A stretch of DNA of 64,000 bases from CAWJMN01 sp963844055 (GTDB taxonomy: Bacteria > Planctomycetota > Planctomycetia > Pirellulales > Pirellulaceae), in NCBI GenBank assembly GCA_963844055.1, contig CAWJMN010000001.1, positions 1,116,001-1,180,000 of the forward strand, written 5' to 3'. Each line of letters opens with the position of its first letter. The stretch's first letter is position 1. Below the pieces are notes generated by a model that saw only the letters and a list, made by a program, of their open reading frames with translations, searched no databases and was not told where the DNA came from. The translations under genes and the position numbers were made by a program. Positions 27,392 through 36,038 of the stretch are shown in pieces.

Positions 27392-27712
27392 TTATAAACT
27401 CTCGAGGAAAGTAGGCTCGCCGGTTTCATCGTCAATGATAACGATTGCCGAGTTTGCAAACACACCTTCATCTTCATTAATTTCAAACCGAAACTGCACA
27501 GCCCATTTTCTTCGCCCTTCTTTCATGGGGCCATTGCTCTCGTTTTGATTGAGCAGGCGAATTGCTTCAATGCTGCATTTATCCAGAGAGTTGTCACACA
27601 CGAATTGCAGTGCGATTTGCCGAACCTGCTGCTTATTTATTGAAATATCTCCTAAATTTACCAAGCCTTGCCACCCAAAGACGAGATATAAAGCTGTGCC
27701 GTCCTGGGGCAT
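27392..27712 (-). CDS. Small immunity-like hypothetical protein
   Basis: 106 codons. ISINKQQVRQIALQFVCDNS, then RRKWAVQFRFEINEDEGVFA and the ending VIIDDETGEPTFLESL. The fold pattern (helix followed by a beta-sheet ending in a D-D-E-T-G turn) again resembles PepSY-like small proteins. The start is uncertain; an internal start may be used. It lies 44 bases downstream of the toxin-like ORF at 27757-28095, the usual place for an immunity gene. Confidence 0.5.
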   Translation of the reverse strand: MPQDGTALYLVFGWQGLVNLGDISINKQQVRQIALQFVCDNSLDKCSIEAIRLLNQNESNGPMKEGRRKWAVQFRFEINEDEGVFANSAIVIIDDETGEPTFLESL

Positions 27713-27756
27713 TCAGTAGACTGGTTTTAGATCAGGTCTGTGTATAACGGCCTAGT

Positions 27757-28095
27757 TCATTGCCTCCCTGGTCTAATTCTAATTTCGGTTCCGTATGGTA
27801 ACTGGTTCACCTGGCCGTTGATGAGGGTGTGCCCGTTTTGGTGGCCGGGGTTGAACTGCCACGACCCATTGGTGATGCCGTTGTACACGCCGTTTAATCC
27901 CAAGGGTTGGTTGTGATGACCAATCCCGCCAGTGGGACGAGGACCGGCAACGCCCTCAAGTTCAGAAATGGATGTTGAGGAACGCTGCGGAGGGTGAACA
28001 CGGAACATTTGCGTGTTCGCAGGGAGGGGCACAAAGATCTCCGAGTCCGCCCTCGAAACCCAATAAGCCGCTTTTGACGGTAGTGGAAAAATCAC
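27757..28095 (-). pseudogene. Possible C-terminal fragment of a secreted or polymorphic toxin
   Basis: 112 codons. The coherent part is the C-terminus: GPRPTGGIGHHNQPLGLNGV, SWQFNPGHQNGHTLINGQVN and YGTEIRIRPGRQ. Gly/His/Asn-rich, with no start that makes a full protein. I read it as a displaced toxin tail because small immunity-like ORFs follow it on the same strand. No catalytic family recognised. Confidence 0.35.
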
Positions 28096-28235
28096 TTCCG
28101 TAGAGCAGACTCCATTTAGCTTGCACCATTATTTGAAATCATGCGATAACGGTGCTGCACTAGACGTTGGTTAATGAAACAACCTCAATCTTCTCAAGCT
28201 CAGGAAAGTGCTTGAGAGAGAGGCAAACGCATGTC

Positions 28236-28968
28236 TTACTGTGGGGGGAGGACGACGTTGTGATAGACATCTTGTACGTCGTCGCACTCATTGAGCATAT
28301 TGATGAACTTCTGGAACATCGCCATGTCATCTGGCTCCAGCGTCTTCATCGATTGCGGCAAGAATGTGATTTCCTGAACCTCTAACTCTGTACCAGGCAA
28401 CGCGTGCAACAAGGCTGTCTTAGCTTTGTAGAATTCTTCGGGCGGGGCGAAAAGCGTTAACATTCCATCTTTTGCTTCGATTTCACTAATATCGACCGAA
28501 GCTTCCAGCATGGCTTCCAAAACTTGCTCTTCATTCTCGCCTTTGAAGGACAAGATTGCGACCTTATCAAAGAATAAGGCTGCTGAACCGCTCAGCCCCC
28601 AACTTCGCCCCCGTTTTAGTAAAGCAGTTACGCACTTCCGAAATCGTCCGTTGATTGTTATCGGTCAAACAATCGACAATTACTAGCGAGCCACCAGGAC
28701 CAAAGCCTTCATAACGGGCCGACACGAAATCTTCGCCACCAGCACCGCGTGCTTTTTCAATCGCCTTATCAATCACGTGCGCGGGAACCTGCTCTCGCTT
28801 CGCCTTTTCGACCAAACTTCGCAGCGCTGGGTTCTTATCGATATCCGCGACACCATTTTTGGCCACGACGTATAACTGTTTGCCATACTTGGAATACAGC
28901 TTCGACTTTTGAAACGCCGTCTTGAAGATCGCATGCTTGCGATTCTCGAAATTTCTTCCCATTGCCAT
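28236..28968 (-). pseudogene. YebC/YeeN-family regulator, split by a 1-base frameshift
   Basis: The first half (from ATG 28968, MAMGRNFENRKHAIFKTA) contains LYSKYGKQLYVVAKNGVADI, PAHVIDKAIEKARGAGGEDF and YEGFGPGGSLVIVDCLTDN, as in the YeeN branch of the YebC/TACO1 family. After GAKLG the frame runs out, but reading in the next frame restores SGSAALFFDKVAILSFKGEN and the normal C-terminus to 28236. The shift maps to a run of five C at 28596-28600; four would keep the frame. Function in the family: translation or transcription-associated regulator. Either a pseudogene or a homopolymer sequencing error. Confidence 0.85.
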
Positions 28969-29097
28969 TCTCTTCTTTGTCAATTGGCCAAAATACGCAT
29001 CGCAAGACTATATCACACCTTACGACATTTTTCTATCGTCTCATTTCCGCAGTTTAGAACGCGTTTTCACCGTTTTCTTCGCCCACTGCCGCAAGGA

Positions 29098-29319
29098 TTA
29101 GAATGAATATAGGTCGCAGAAACTCCCGCCCGCCAACGATTCAAAAACGAAGGCCATCTCTGAAATCTCCCCGTTTGCCACGATTTGCACTCTGAAGAAC
29201 TTAGTTTCGCGTGAGATTGCAGCGTAGTCGGACATCTCATACTGACTGAGCAAACGGCTTGAATCGCCAAAAACGACGAATTTATTCAACTGCGAACTGC
29301 GTTGCAGTGGCCACTGCAC
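29098..29319 (-). CDS. Small hypothetical ORF, possibly a fragment
   Basis: 73 codons with protein-like composition (LNKFVVFGDSSRLLSQYEMS, FFRVQIVANGEISEMAFVFE) and a regular end. The N-terminus is basic and unspecific, so this may be the C-terminal remnant of a longer gene. Family unknown. Lies between yebC-like gene and a transposon remnant. Confidence 0.35.
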   Translation of the reverse strand: MQWPLQRSSQLNKFVVFGDSSRLLSQYEMSDYAAISRETKFFRVQIVANGEISEMAFVFESLAGGSFCDLYSF

Positions 29320-29379
29320 GAAGCCGCTTCAACTCTCATCCACCTTCCTTACTCGGATTCTCCACGGCATAGCCAAAGC

Positions 29380-29740
29380 CGACATGAACACTATCCTTGG
29401 AATGAGAACCTCCCCGGTCCATCTTAGTAGCGAGCGATCTCTCGGGTGAGAGACAGAGAGTTTCCCCTCTGGGACCTACATCACACTCCAAACTCCAAGG
29501 CTTTAAGCCTGCGCAATCACCGCCCAAAACAGCGCGAAAATGCCCCAAGAAGGTGAGGCAGAAAATACTCGAATTAGGATGGTCGGTTTGGCATCCCTTA
29601 GGTGTGCCAAAATGAGAGCATCCTGATGATACGACGCGACTTAGGCATTTTAGTCGAATGGCTCGCTTTGCCCAGAAGCGAGGGACCACCATCTATGGCC
29701 TAGCCATCATCGTGACGCAATAGCTGGATACCCCCTCAAC
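29380..29740 (+). mobile_element. Internally deleted remnant of the DDE transposon at 33.2-34.5 kb
   Basis: The stretch contains repeat B (29411-29476), then AATTAGGATGGTCG, GTGTGCCAAAATGAGAGC and ATTTTAGTCGAATGGC in the same order as at 33241-33450. It is followed directly by a piece matching the transposase region near 33620-33665 (TATGGCCTAGC, ATCGTGAC). The transposase start (about 33455-33615 equivalent) is missing, so this is a deletion derivative. Confidence 0.75.
29411..29476 (+). repeat. Repeat B copy 1
   Basis: TCCCCGGTCCATCTTAGTAG followed by CGAGCGATCTCTCGGGTGAG and AGACAGAGAG. Same sequence family at 33241, 35758 and 40994. Confidence 0.8.
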
Positions 29741-29968
29741 GTTAATAGCTACACGGTACGCCAAGGCAACTTCAGAACGGCGTTGCACAACAAAACTGCC
29801 ATATTCACGTTAATTTCCACTTATTTCTAAGAATCGTGGCCGAAAGCTGCCGTCGAAGTCGCATTGATAGTGGACGGGCATGTCGATCACTCGGTGGCTG
29901 GAGCCGGGCCGAGGAACTTCTGTACCCACCGACTACTCGAACTCCATACTCCCTATAACGAGGCAAAA

Positions 29969-30523
29969 ATGGCAACTAAGTACTCAGCACGTCTAGTATC
30001 CTGCTTGATTCTCCTGAGCCTAGCTCCTGGGGAGCAAACTTGTAGCGGCCAACCGCCAAAAGCCACATCAGCACTCACCGCGACGATCTCGACTGAAAAC
30101 GAACTTGCTATTCGCAAGACAGTTGCAGGCATAGAAGAGGCCTGGAATTCCCACAACATGAAGGCCTATGGCGCTCTGCTAACCGAAGACGTCCAGTGGG
30201 TTAATGTAGTAGGAATGCACTGGCGCGGACACGAGGCAGTGATGGCTGCTCACGTCGCATTTCATGAGACCATTTTCAAAAATCACAAGATAAAGACAGA
30301 CCACATTGAGATCCGGTCGCTCGGAACCGGCATCGCTCTTGCTGTGGTCACAACGACGAATGATGCGTTTACAACTCCGGATGGCTCCGTCGTTCCCAAG
30401 AGGCAGAATCGTCAGTCTTATGTGATGCGCGAAGGTTCGGGTAAATGGAAGATTACCCATTGCCACAACGTGCCCGTAGATCCTATTGCGGCCAAGTTTG
30501 ATCCGGTCAACGCCACACGCTAA
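29969..30523 (+). CDS. Secreted SnoaL-like (DUF4440 / NTF2-fold) protein
   Basis: 184 residues from ATG 29969, preceded by GAGG. A signal peptide (MATKYSARLVSCLILLSLAP) is followed by an NTF2-like domain: IRKTVAGIEEAWNSHNMKAY, LLTEDVQWVNVVGMHWRGHE and SYVMREGSGKWKITHCHN. Similar proteins are annotated as SgcJ/EcaC-type; the reaction is unknown. It stands alone upstream of the sigma-factor/kinase pair. Confidence 0.85.
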   Translation: MATKYSARLVSCLILLSLAPGEQTCSGQPPKATSALTATISTENELAIRKTVAGIEEAWNSHNMKAYGALLTEDVQWVNVVGMHWRGHEAVMAAHVAFHETIFKNHKIKTDHIEIRSLGTGIALAVVTTTNDAFTTPDGSVVPKRQNRQSYVMREGSGKWKITHCHNVPVDPIAAKFDPVNATR

Positions 30524-30629
30524 CAGCCATATCAGGCTACACAATGCCCCGAGATGCTTCTACGAAGTCAGTTACGCCCCAGCTTATGCTAGGATCTGAC
30601 ATAGCCATACGATCGGAGGGCGCGACACT

Positions 30630-31220
30630 TTGTCTAACGTTTCTAAAATACTTTTGAAGATTCAAACCGGTGAGCCAAACATTGCTGGCGACCTTTTGCC
30701 GTTGGTCTACGATGAACTGCGAAAGTTGGCCGTGGCAAAATTGGCGCTAGAAAAACCTGGGCAGACGCTGCAACCAACAGCGCTTGTGCATGAAGCCTAT
30801 CTTCGGTTAACTCAAAATGAGGAAAGCCATACGGTAGGAGCAGGTTCTCACTGGGATGGTCGAGGCCACTTTTTTGCTGCAGCAGCTGAAGCCATGCGCC
30901 GCATCCTCGTTGAGAACGCGCGTCGGAAAGCGAGAATGAAATATGGCGGCGATGTAACTCGACAAGAGCTTGTGGATTTGCCCGACGCCAATTTCGCTAT
31001 CCAAGAAGACATACTGGCCCTCGACTCAGCCTTGAATGCCCTCCAGCAAGTAAATCAACAAGCCTATGAATTGGTAAAGCTGCGATACTTCGCTGGCTTG
31101 TCTTTAAGCGACTCAGCGGATGTACTCCACGTATCTGAACGCACTGCCGGTCGCTTGTGGGCGTATGCTCGTGCCTGGTTGCATCAGGAAATCCTTCGAG
31201 ACGATTTCAATAATAAATGA
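30630..31220 (+). CDS. Planctomycete ECF-like RNA polymerase sigma factor
   Basis: 196 residues. Region 2 is at GDLLPLVYDELRKLAVAKLA, with LQPTALVHEAYLRL, FFAAAAEAMRRILVENARRK; region 4 helix-turn-helix at LVKLRYFAGLSLSDSADVLH and VSERTAGRLWAYARAWL. This pattern is that of the ECF-like sigma family expanded in planctomycetes. The start is TTG at 30630, supported by GGAGGG 9 bases upstream. No anti-sigma gene is next to it; the Ser/Thr kinase that follows after 76 bases probably controls or is controlled by it. Confidence 0.92.
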   Translation: MSNVSKILLKIQTGEPNIAGDLLPLVYDELRKLAVAKLALEKPGQTLQPTALVHEAYLRLTQNEESHTVGAGSHWDGRGHFFAAAAEAMRRILVENARRKARMKYGGDVTRQELVDLPDANFAIQEDILALDSALNALQQVNQQAYELVKLRYFAGLSLSDSADVLHVSERTAGRLWAYARAWLHQEILRDDFNNK

Positions 31221-31296
31221 ACTTGCAGGCTTTCATCTGCCACATGCATCGCGGTATTTAGTTGAGCATCATGTAAATCAGCCGAGGGACCCTGAG

Positions 31297-33309
31297 ATGA
31301 ACGAGTTCGAGCTATTTCAACGCGCATTGGACATTCAAGATGCCAGCGCGCGTAAGCTGTTTCTCGACTCGGCTTGTAGAGGAAACGCAGAAATGCTTCG
31401 CAGAGTCGAATCACTCTTGGATTCGCACTTCGAACAAAACCAGTTCCTTGAAGCACCCGTTGTAGAGCAATTTGTCGATCTCAAGGGTATGCCAGCCCTG
31501 CAGGCACCACAAAGTACAATTGACCTCACGGAAGCGAACCCATCTAATCACGATCTACACGAACATGCCGACTATCAGTATCTTCGCGACCACTTGAATG
31601 TATCTCCCAGGCCCGGTTCGCTAGGAAGACTAGGGCATTACGACATTTTAAGCATTGTCGGTCGCGGCGCTTTTGGAACTGTGCTGCAGGCGTTCGACGA
31701 GAAACTACAACGCTTGGTGGCAATAAAAGTTATGGCTCGCGAGTTAGCCGCCACCTCGCCAGCACGCAAACGGTTCATGCGTGAAGCCCAGGCATCGGCT
31801 GGCATTCGTCATGAAAATGTAGTCAGTGTTTTTGCCGTTGAAGAGCAACCGTTGCCATATTTGGTGATGGAGTTTGTACCAGGTCAGACACTACATCAAT
31901 ATCTCATCGATCACGGCCCCCTCGACCTTTCCACCGTTTTGTCGCTAGGAAGGCAAATCGCCGAAGGATTGGCTGCAGCCCACGCTCAAGGTTTGATTCA
32001 TCGCGATATCAAACCCAGCAACATCTTACTTGAACCCGGTCCAAGCAATCGCGTAAAGATCACCGACTTCGGGTTGGCTCGCGCAGCCGATGATGCCAGC
32101 TTAACTCAGAGTGGCATGATTGCCGGTACGCCGATGTTCATGGCGCCAGAACAAGCACTCGGGCACAAACTGGACCAACGAGCGGATCTGTTCAGCTTGG
32201 GTAGCGTGTTGTACCAAATGGTCAGTGGTCGCCCCCCTTTTCGCGCTAACAATTCTGTTGCCGCACTGAAGCGAGTGACCGAGGATAAACCTCGGTCCAT
32301 TCGCGAAATCATCCCAGAGACCCCACAGTGGCTTTGCGACATTATTGGCAAGCTCCATGCAAAAAAACCAGAGGAGCGCTATCAGTCTGCTCGAGACGTT
32401 GCCGATGTTTTCGCTGACTGTGAGTCCCAACTTCGTTTGCACTCGGCGTTGAAAGATTTCTCACGGATTCCGCGAATTATCAAGCATCTACCAGGGCCCC
32501 GCTTTTGGAAAGTGGTGTCCGCATTTATTGTACTTGCGCTAACGTCTATTATTTTCACCTTCTATCGCAGTCGTGTTGAGCAGCCTCGTACTGAAAAGCC
32601 GATCGCGAGGCAAGCTTTAACGACGATAAGACCAGCAAAGCATCATTTTGCGTCGGGCGAATGGATCGACGTAATTTCGCTAATCGATCCAGTGGTCGAT
32701 AAGCTAGATATACCGCGGGCAACGGGGAAAAATGATTGGAGCATCGAGCAAAACGAGTTGTCGACCTCGAGCGATGCACGCGGTTCAAAACTCTTGTTCC
32801 CACTTGACTCGGAATGGGCCGCCTTTGAATGTGAAATCGACTTTACGCGTCGCCTTGGAGATGGCGGATTTAACGTGAATCTACCGACCAAGACGGGTTA
32901 TTGTCCTCTCGTCATGGACTATCCTGGAACTCCTGGCGGCTTTTTTCTCGGCTCGAAGGCTAGGGGGCAGATACTACAAGAGGGCCGCAATATCGTGTCC
33001 TCTGAGCGTTCCACATTGCGGGTGAAGGTACAAACAGCAAGTCAGGTCGAAGTTGAGTTCAATGGCGTAGCTATCGTCCCGTGGTTTGGTAATTGCGAGT
33101 CTATTTCATCCACCACAAATGAAGCCTATCCGCACGCACGCCGATTAAGCTTATGGATTCATCCGGGTGGAAACCATTTTGTTTTTCATCGCATTCGTGT
33201 CCGAACACTCGGTGGAACCTCGGCAGAGTCATTAAGGCCCATCCCGGTCCATCCAAGTAGCGAGCACTCTCTCGGGAGAGAGACAGAGAGTTTACCTTCT
33301 GGGACCTGA
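31297..33309 (+). CDS. Membrane Ser/Thr protein kinase with extracytoplasmic sensor part
   Basis: 670 residues from ATG 31297 (GAGGGA upstream). An N-terminal region of about 110 residues precedes the kinase domain: G-loop GRGAFGTVL, catalytic K144 (VAIKVM), HRDIKPSN with D237, DFG with D257 and MAPEQAL. One membrane helix spans about 403-423 (FWKVVSAFIVLALTSIIF). The C-terminal extracytoplasmic domain (about 430-645) is strand-rich. The last 24 or so residues (from RPIPVHPSSEH) and the stop codon are encoded by repeat B, so the native C-terminus was replaced when the repeat arrived. The kinase domain is complete. Confidence 0.92.
   Translation: MNEFELFQRALDIQDASARKLFLDSACRGNAEMLRRVESLLDSHFEQNQFLEAPVVEQFVDLKGMPALQAPQSTIDLTEANPSNHDLHEHADYQYLRDHLNVSPRPGSLGRLGHYDILSIVGRGAFGTVLQAFDEKLQRLVAIKVMARELAATSPARKRFMREAQASAGIRHENVVSVFAVEEQPLPYLVMEFVPGQTLHQYLIDHGPLDLSTVLSLGRQIAEGLAAAHAQGLIHRDIKPSNILLEPGPSNRVKITDFGLARAADDASLTQSGMIAGTPMFMAPEQALGHKLDQRADLFSLGSVLYQMVSGRPPFRANNSVAALKRVTEDKPRSIREIIPETPQWLCDIIGKLHAKKPEERYQSARDVADVFADCESQLRLHSALKDFSRIPRIIKHLPGPRFWKVVSAFIVLALTSIIFTFYRSRVEQPRTEKPIARQALTTIRPAKHHFASGEWIDVISLIDPVVDKLDIPRATGKNDWSIEQNELSTSSDARGSKLLFPLDSEWAAFECEIDFTRRLGDGGFNVNLPTKTGYCPLVMDYPGTPGGFFLGSKARGQILQEGRNIVSSERSTLRVKVQTASQVEVEFNGVAIVPWFGNCESISSTTNEAYPHARRLSLWIHPGGNHFVFHRIRVRTLGGTSAESLRPIPVHPSSEHSLGRETESLPSGT
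33241..33307 (+). repeat. Repeat B copy 2, providing the end of the kinase gene
   Basis: CCCGGTCCATCCAAGTAGCG then CACTCTCTCGGGAGAGAGAC and AGAGAGTTTACCTTCTGGGA. It contributes the final codons and TGA stop of the Ser/Thr kinase. Confidence 0.8.
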
Positions 33310-33389
33310 TCTGCCGCTCTAAATCGGAGGCTTTTTAGCAGAGCATCTCACCCAAAAAAGCTCAAATTAGGATGGTCGTTTTGGCCCAC

Positions 33390-33445
33390 CTTAGGTGTGC
33401 CAAAATGAGAGCATCCTGATGATACAGAACGACTTAGGTATTTTA
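33390..33445 (-). repeat. Reverse-oriented arm of the GGCACAGGGCGG family at the transposon left side
   Basis: GTGTGCCAAAATGAGAGCAT followed by CGACTTAGG corresponds to the complement of the array repeats (arm plus central GTAAGTCG). The same sequence occurs at 29596-29645. Confidence 0.6.
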
Positions 33446-33450
33446 GTCGA

Positions 33451-34465
33451 ATGGCCCACCTCTTTCAGTCCCTCCTCCTACTTATTGCCACCGCTTCCAA
33501 GAATGAACTGGCTAGGCAGATCAAATACCTGAAGGTGGAGAACGAGATCCTCCGAAGCAAGCTTCCCGCCCGGATTACGGTTACGACGAAAGAGCGAGGC
33601 CGACTGGTGCGGTTTGCCAAGAAGCTAGGGACAGCCATTTATGGCCTAGCGACCATCGTGACACCCCAGACAGTCATGCGCTGGCTCAAGGAAGACCGGG
33701 AAGGGAAAAACCAAACGCGGACGTCGGCGCACGGCGCAAGAGATCTGTCTTCTGGTCGTGAAACTAGCCCGGGAGAACAGCTGGGGCTATACGCGAATCC
33801 TGGGCGAGATCCGAAAACTGGGGATCAAGTCGATTTCACGGAATACCGTGAAACGGATTTTAGCGGAACATGGGTTTGATCCAGGCCCTACCCGTGGTGA
33901 AGGCTCTTGGGACGAGTTCCTGAAGCGGCATGCCGCTTCCTTGTGGCAATGTGACTTCTTCAGCCAGAAGACGGTGACTTTCCAAGGTATCCGAGAAGCG
34001 TTCGTCCTAGCCTTCCTGAACGTAAAGACCCGTCAAGTCATTCTTTCACCTGCTACCCATCATCCGAATGAAACTTGGGTTCTGGCCCAAACCGAGTCTT
34101 TCATGGAACAGGCCAAGGAACTCAAGTTACCGATTGGTCTTGTCCAGCATGACCGGGATACCAAGTTCACCCGCAAGTTCGATGAACTCCTCAAGCAGCA
34201 GAAAGTAAAACCGATCCGCAACGCTTTTCGGGCCCCAAACACGAACGCCTACATTGAACGCTTCGTGCAATCGATTGGACAGGAATGCCTCGATCAGTTC
34301 GTGATCTTTGGAACAGGGCACCTAGATCATCTCTGCCAGGAATACCTGGAGCACTACCACCATGAGCGGCCGCATCAGGCCCTCGATAACGAACCCTTGA
34401 TCAGGCCCAAACTACGAGGAAGGCCGAAAGACAAGAATGGAAGCAAAGCAGTAGTGCGTCTCTGA
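33451..34465 (+). pseudogene. DDE (rve) transposase, interrupted by a +1 frameshift
   Basis: The first frame (33451-33879) starts MAHLFQSLLLLIATASKNEL with an N-terminal helix-turn-helix region (VTPQTVMRWLKEDREGK). The second frame, open from 33706 onward, gives RRRTAQEICLLVVKLARENS and then the catalytic core: LWQCDFFSQKTV, VQHDRDTKFTRKFDELLKQQ and NAYIERFVQSIGQECLDQF with the Asp-Asp-Glu residues. The family is that of integrase-core transposases (IS3/IS481-like). The two frames join at GGGAAAAACC; four A at 33706-33710 instead of five would restore one ORF of about 338 codons. The shift is +1, so it does not fit the usual -1 programmed frameshift; probably inactive. Confidence 0.85.
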
Positions 34466-34540
34466 AAGACATTCGCTGCAAAGAGAGGCTGGGTGGGCTA
34501 CTGAAGAGCTATTCGAGAAGAGCGGCGTAGCATTAGAAAT

Positions 34541-34626
34541 CGTTCTGTGCCAAATTGAAAACGTGGACTCGAAAGCCGTAAGTCATTGCCGTTTTAAGAA
34601 GATATTCTCATTTTGGCACAGGACGG
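34541..34626. repeat. GGCACAGGGCGG-family repeat with both inverted arms
   Basis: Left arm CGTTCTGTGCCAAATTGAAA, centre GCCGTAAGTCATTGCC, right arm TCTCATTTTGGCACAGGACGG. Near-identical to the copy at 35842-35925. Confidence 0.8.
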
Positions 34627-34672
34627 CCCAAACCGCGTCTCAAAGCCACGTTTTCATTTTGGCACAGGACGA
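34627..34672. repeat. GGCACAGGGCGG-family repeat, right-arm copy in tandem
   Basis: Directly follows the previous copy: ACCGCGTCTCAAAGCCACG then TTTTCATTTTGGCACAGGAC. It lies 50 bases past the 3' end of the barstar-like gene. Confidence 0.75.
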
Positions 34673-34721
34673 GGGCCGTCCGTACCTGTGAACACTGTAC
34701 TACTTGGGGCAAGTCAACTGA

Positions 34722-35120
34722 TCAGCCTTCGCCTACAACGACTACGATTTCAGCGTCATCTTTCCCTTCTGAACGTTTTTCCGCCTCAACTTCCATTCCC
34801 GTATCCAGCATACATTCTAACGCCGTCTCGAATCCAGGTTTGTCGGAAAGCCGAAACACATCAGCGTCACCTACGACGAGTGCAATCTTTGAAGACTTGC
34901 ACGCATCCAATCCTCCCCAGAGTGAGTCGGAGAATGCGTCCCAATGAACGTTGCCACTAATCGGCGGGTCCAGAGGAAACGTTCGTTTGGCTTCAATGAA
35001 AAAACTCTGCGCATCTGCAACGCTGTCCAACACATACAGAACAAAGCCCTCACTCTGCATTGCTGCACAAAAATCGTCGAGTGTGTGCTTAGGTATAAAT
35101 CGTAGTCGTTGCTCATCCAT
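34722..35120 (-). CDS. Barstar-like ribonuclease inhibitor (orphan immunity protein)
   Basis: About 132 residues. Barstar pattern: an N-terminal strand/helix (FVLYVLDSVADAQSFFIEAK), then NVHWDAFSDSLWGGLDACKS, matching the conserved barstar W-D-x-x-x-D-x-L region, and IALVVGDADVFRLS. Barstar proteins block barnase-type RNases; no barnase gene is visible nearby. The frame opens at 35129; ATG 35120 (MDEQRLRF) is an equally possible start. The gene is isolated between repeats of the GGCACAGGGCGG family. Confidence 0.7.
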   Translation of the reverse strand: MDEQRLRFIPKHTLDDFCAAMQSEGFVLYVLDSVADAQSFFIEAKRTFPLDPPISGNVHWDAFSDSLWGGLDACKSSKIALVVGDADVFRLSDKPGFETALECMLDTGMEVEAEKRSEGKDDAEIVVVVGEG

Positions 35121-35192
35121 TCTGGTCACCGTATCCGTACGAATGCTGGGGTGCCAGTGTCGCCATAGTGAGCTTCACATTCCAACGAGAGA

Positions 35193-35216
35193 TGCGTTCT
35201 TTTTGGCACAGGGCGC
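35193..35216. repeat. GGCACAGGGCGG-family repeat, right-arm copy
   Basis: TGCGTTCTTTTTGGCACAGG then GCGCC. It lies upstream of the barstar-like gene; the 187 bases to the next copy (35217-35402) hold no ORF I can support and could be an empty or decayed cassette. Confidence 0.6.
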
Positions 35217-35402
35217 CGCTTAGCCTTCTGTAGAGCCCCTGTCGCCCTCTAGCGATTCTTAATTGATTATGCATGCGTGTGCTTTGAGTGAACTTGCTAT
35301 TTCTTGTCCCTCACAGGGTTTCGCACGGCACGCACCCATTGCCAAAGACATCTGCGTGACCGCGGACACTGAATTTGCCAACGTTCACCGCTGCCAATGG
35401 CG

Positions 35403-35427
35403 TATTTTCATTTTGGCACTGGGCGGC
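35403..35427. repeat. GGCACAGGGCGG-family repeat, right-arm copy
   Basis: TATTTTCATTTTGGCACTGG then GCGG. Only 6 bases separate it from the stop codon of the ORF at 35433-35750. Confidence 0.75.
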
Positions 35428-35432
35428 GATTG

Positions 35433-35750
35433 TTAAAGCGCCTCTCTAAATCTGGAGTAGGTTTCGACAACATCTTGTTTACCATTCGAAAGATCTTCAA
35501 AGAGAAATGGAGCTTTAAACTCTTGACGTAGGTAACTATATTCACCGTCTCCTAAATCATTGAAAATCCATTCTCTCGGTGGCTGAATATCGTCATCAGA
35601 AAAATAGGTCTTGGGGTAAAGAGGAGGATCACCCTTCTCATCGACAATTCGATAATCTGAATTAGTAATCTCTATAACTTCATAAATATGCCCCTGGACT
35701 AGTGAAGGTCCATTGGTATTTTTTGACACAATTGCAGTTGCCTTAGTCAT
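35433..35750 (-). CDS. Small SH3-like hypothetical protein
   Basis: 105 residues. ATAIVSKNTNGPSLVQGHIY, EVIEITNSDYRIVDEKGDPP and LYPKTYFSDDDI form the beta-strand pattern of small SH3-like proteins that often contain Y-x-I-x-D-E-x-G. C-terminal acidic helix. Function unknown, immunity role possible from its setting. Repeat B begins 8 bases before the start codon and the repeat family copy ends 6 bases after the stop, so the gene fills one cassette. Confidence 0.6.
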   Translation of the reverse strand: MTKATAIVSKNTNGPSLVQGHIYEVIEITNSDYRIVDEKGDPPLYPKTYFSDDDIQPPREWIFNDLGDGEYSYLRQEFKAPFLFEDLSNGKQDVVETYSRFREAL

Positions 35751-35757
35751 TTTCCCT

Positions 35758-35810
35758 CTCCCCGGTCCATCTTAGTAGCGAGCGATCTCTCGGGTGAGAA
35801 ACAGTGAGGC
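35758..35810 (+). repeat. Repeat B copy 3
   Basis: CCCCGGTCCATCTTAGTAGC then GAGCGATCTCTCGGGTGAGA. Followed after 31 bases by a full GGCACAGGGCGG-family copy. Confidence 0.75.
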
Positions 35811-35841
35811 TATGCGAGAAGTGCCGCGTAGCATTAGAAAT

Positions 35842-35925
35842 CGTTCTGTGCCAAATTGAAAACTGGACTCGAAAGCCGTAAGTCATTGCCGTTTAAGAAG
35901 GTATTTTCATTTTGGCATAGGACGG
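35842..35925. repeat. GGCACAGGGCGG-family repeat with both inverted arms
   Basis: CGTTCTGTGCCAAATTGAAA, centre GCCGTAAGTCATTGCC and TTTTCATTTTGGCATAGGAC. Differs from 34541-34626 at only a few positions, so the duplication is recent. Confidence 0.8.
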
Positions 35926-36038
35926 TGTGCTTTCAAGAGGGTGCGAGAATTGCGAGAGCACTAATGTTATTGCTACAATGCACAGCTCGCACGCTGGCAG
36001 GCGCTGAATCGATTAACCAGCCTTGGAGGATCGCAACC

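Noticed and set aside
33700..33715. Programmed -1 frameshift in the transposase
   Set aside because: The needed shift is +1 (frame 1 to frame 2), not -1, so the A-run does not act as the usual slippery heptamer.
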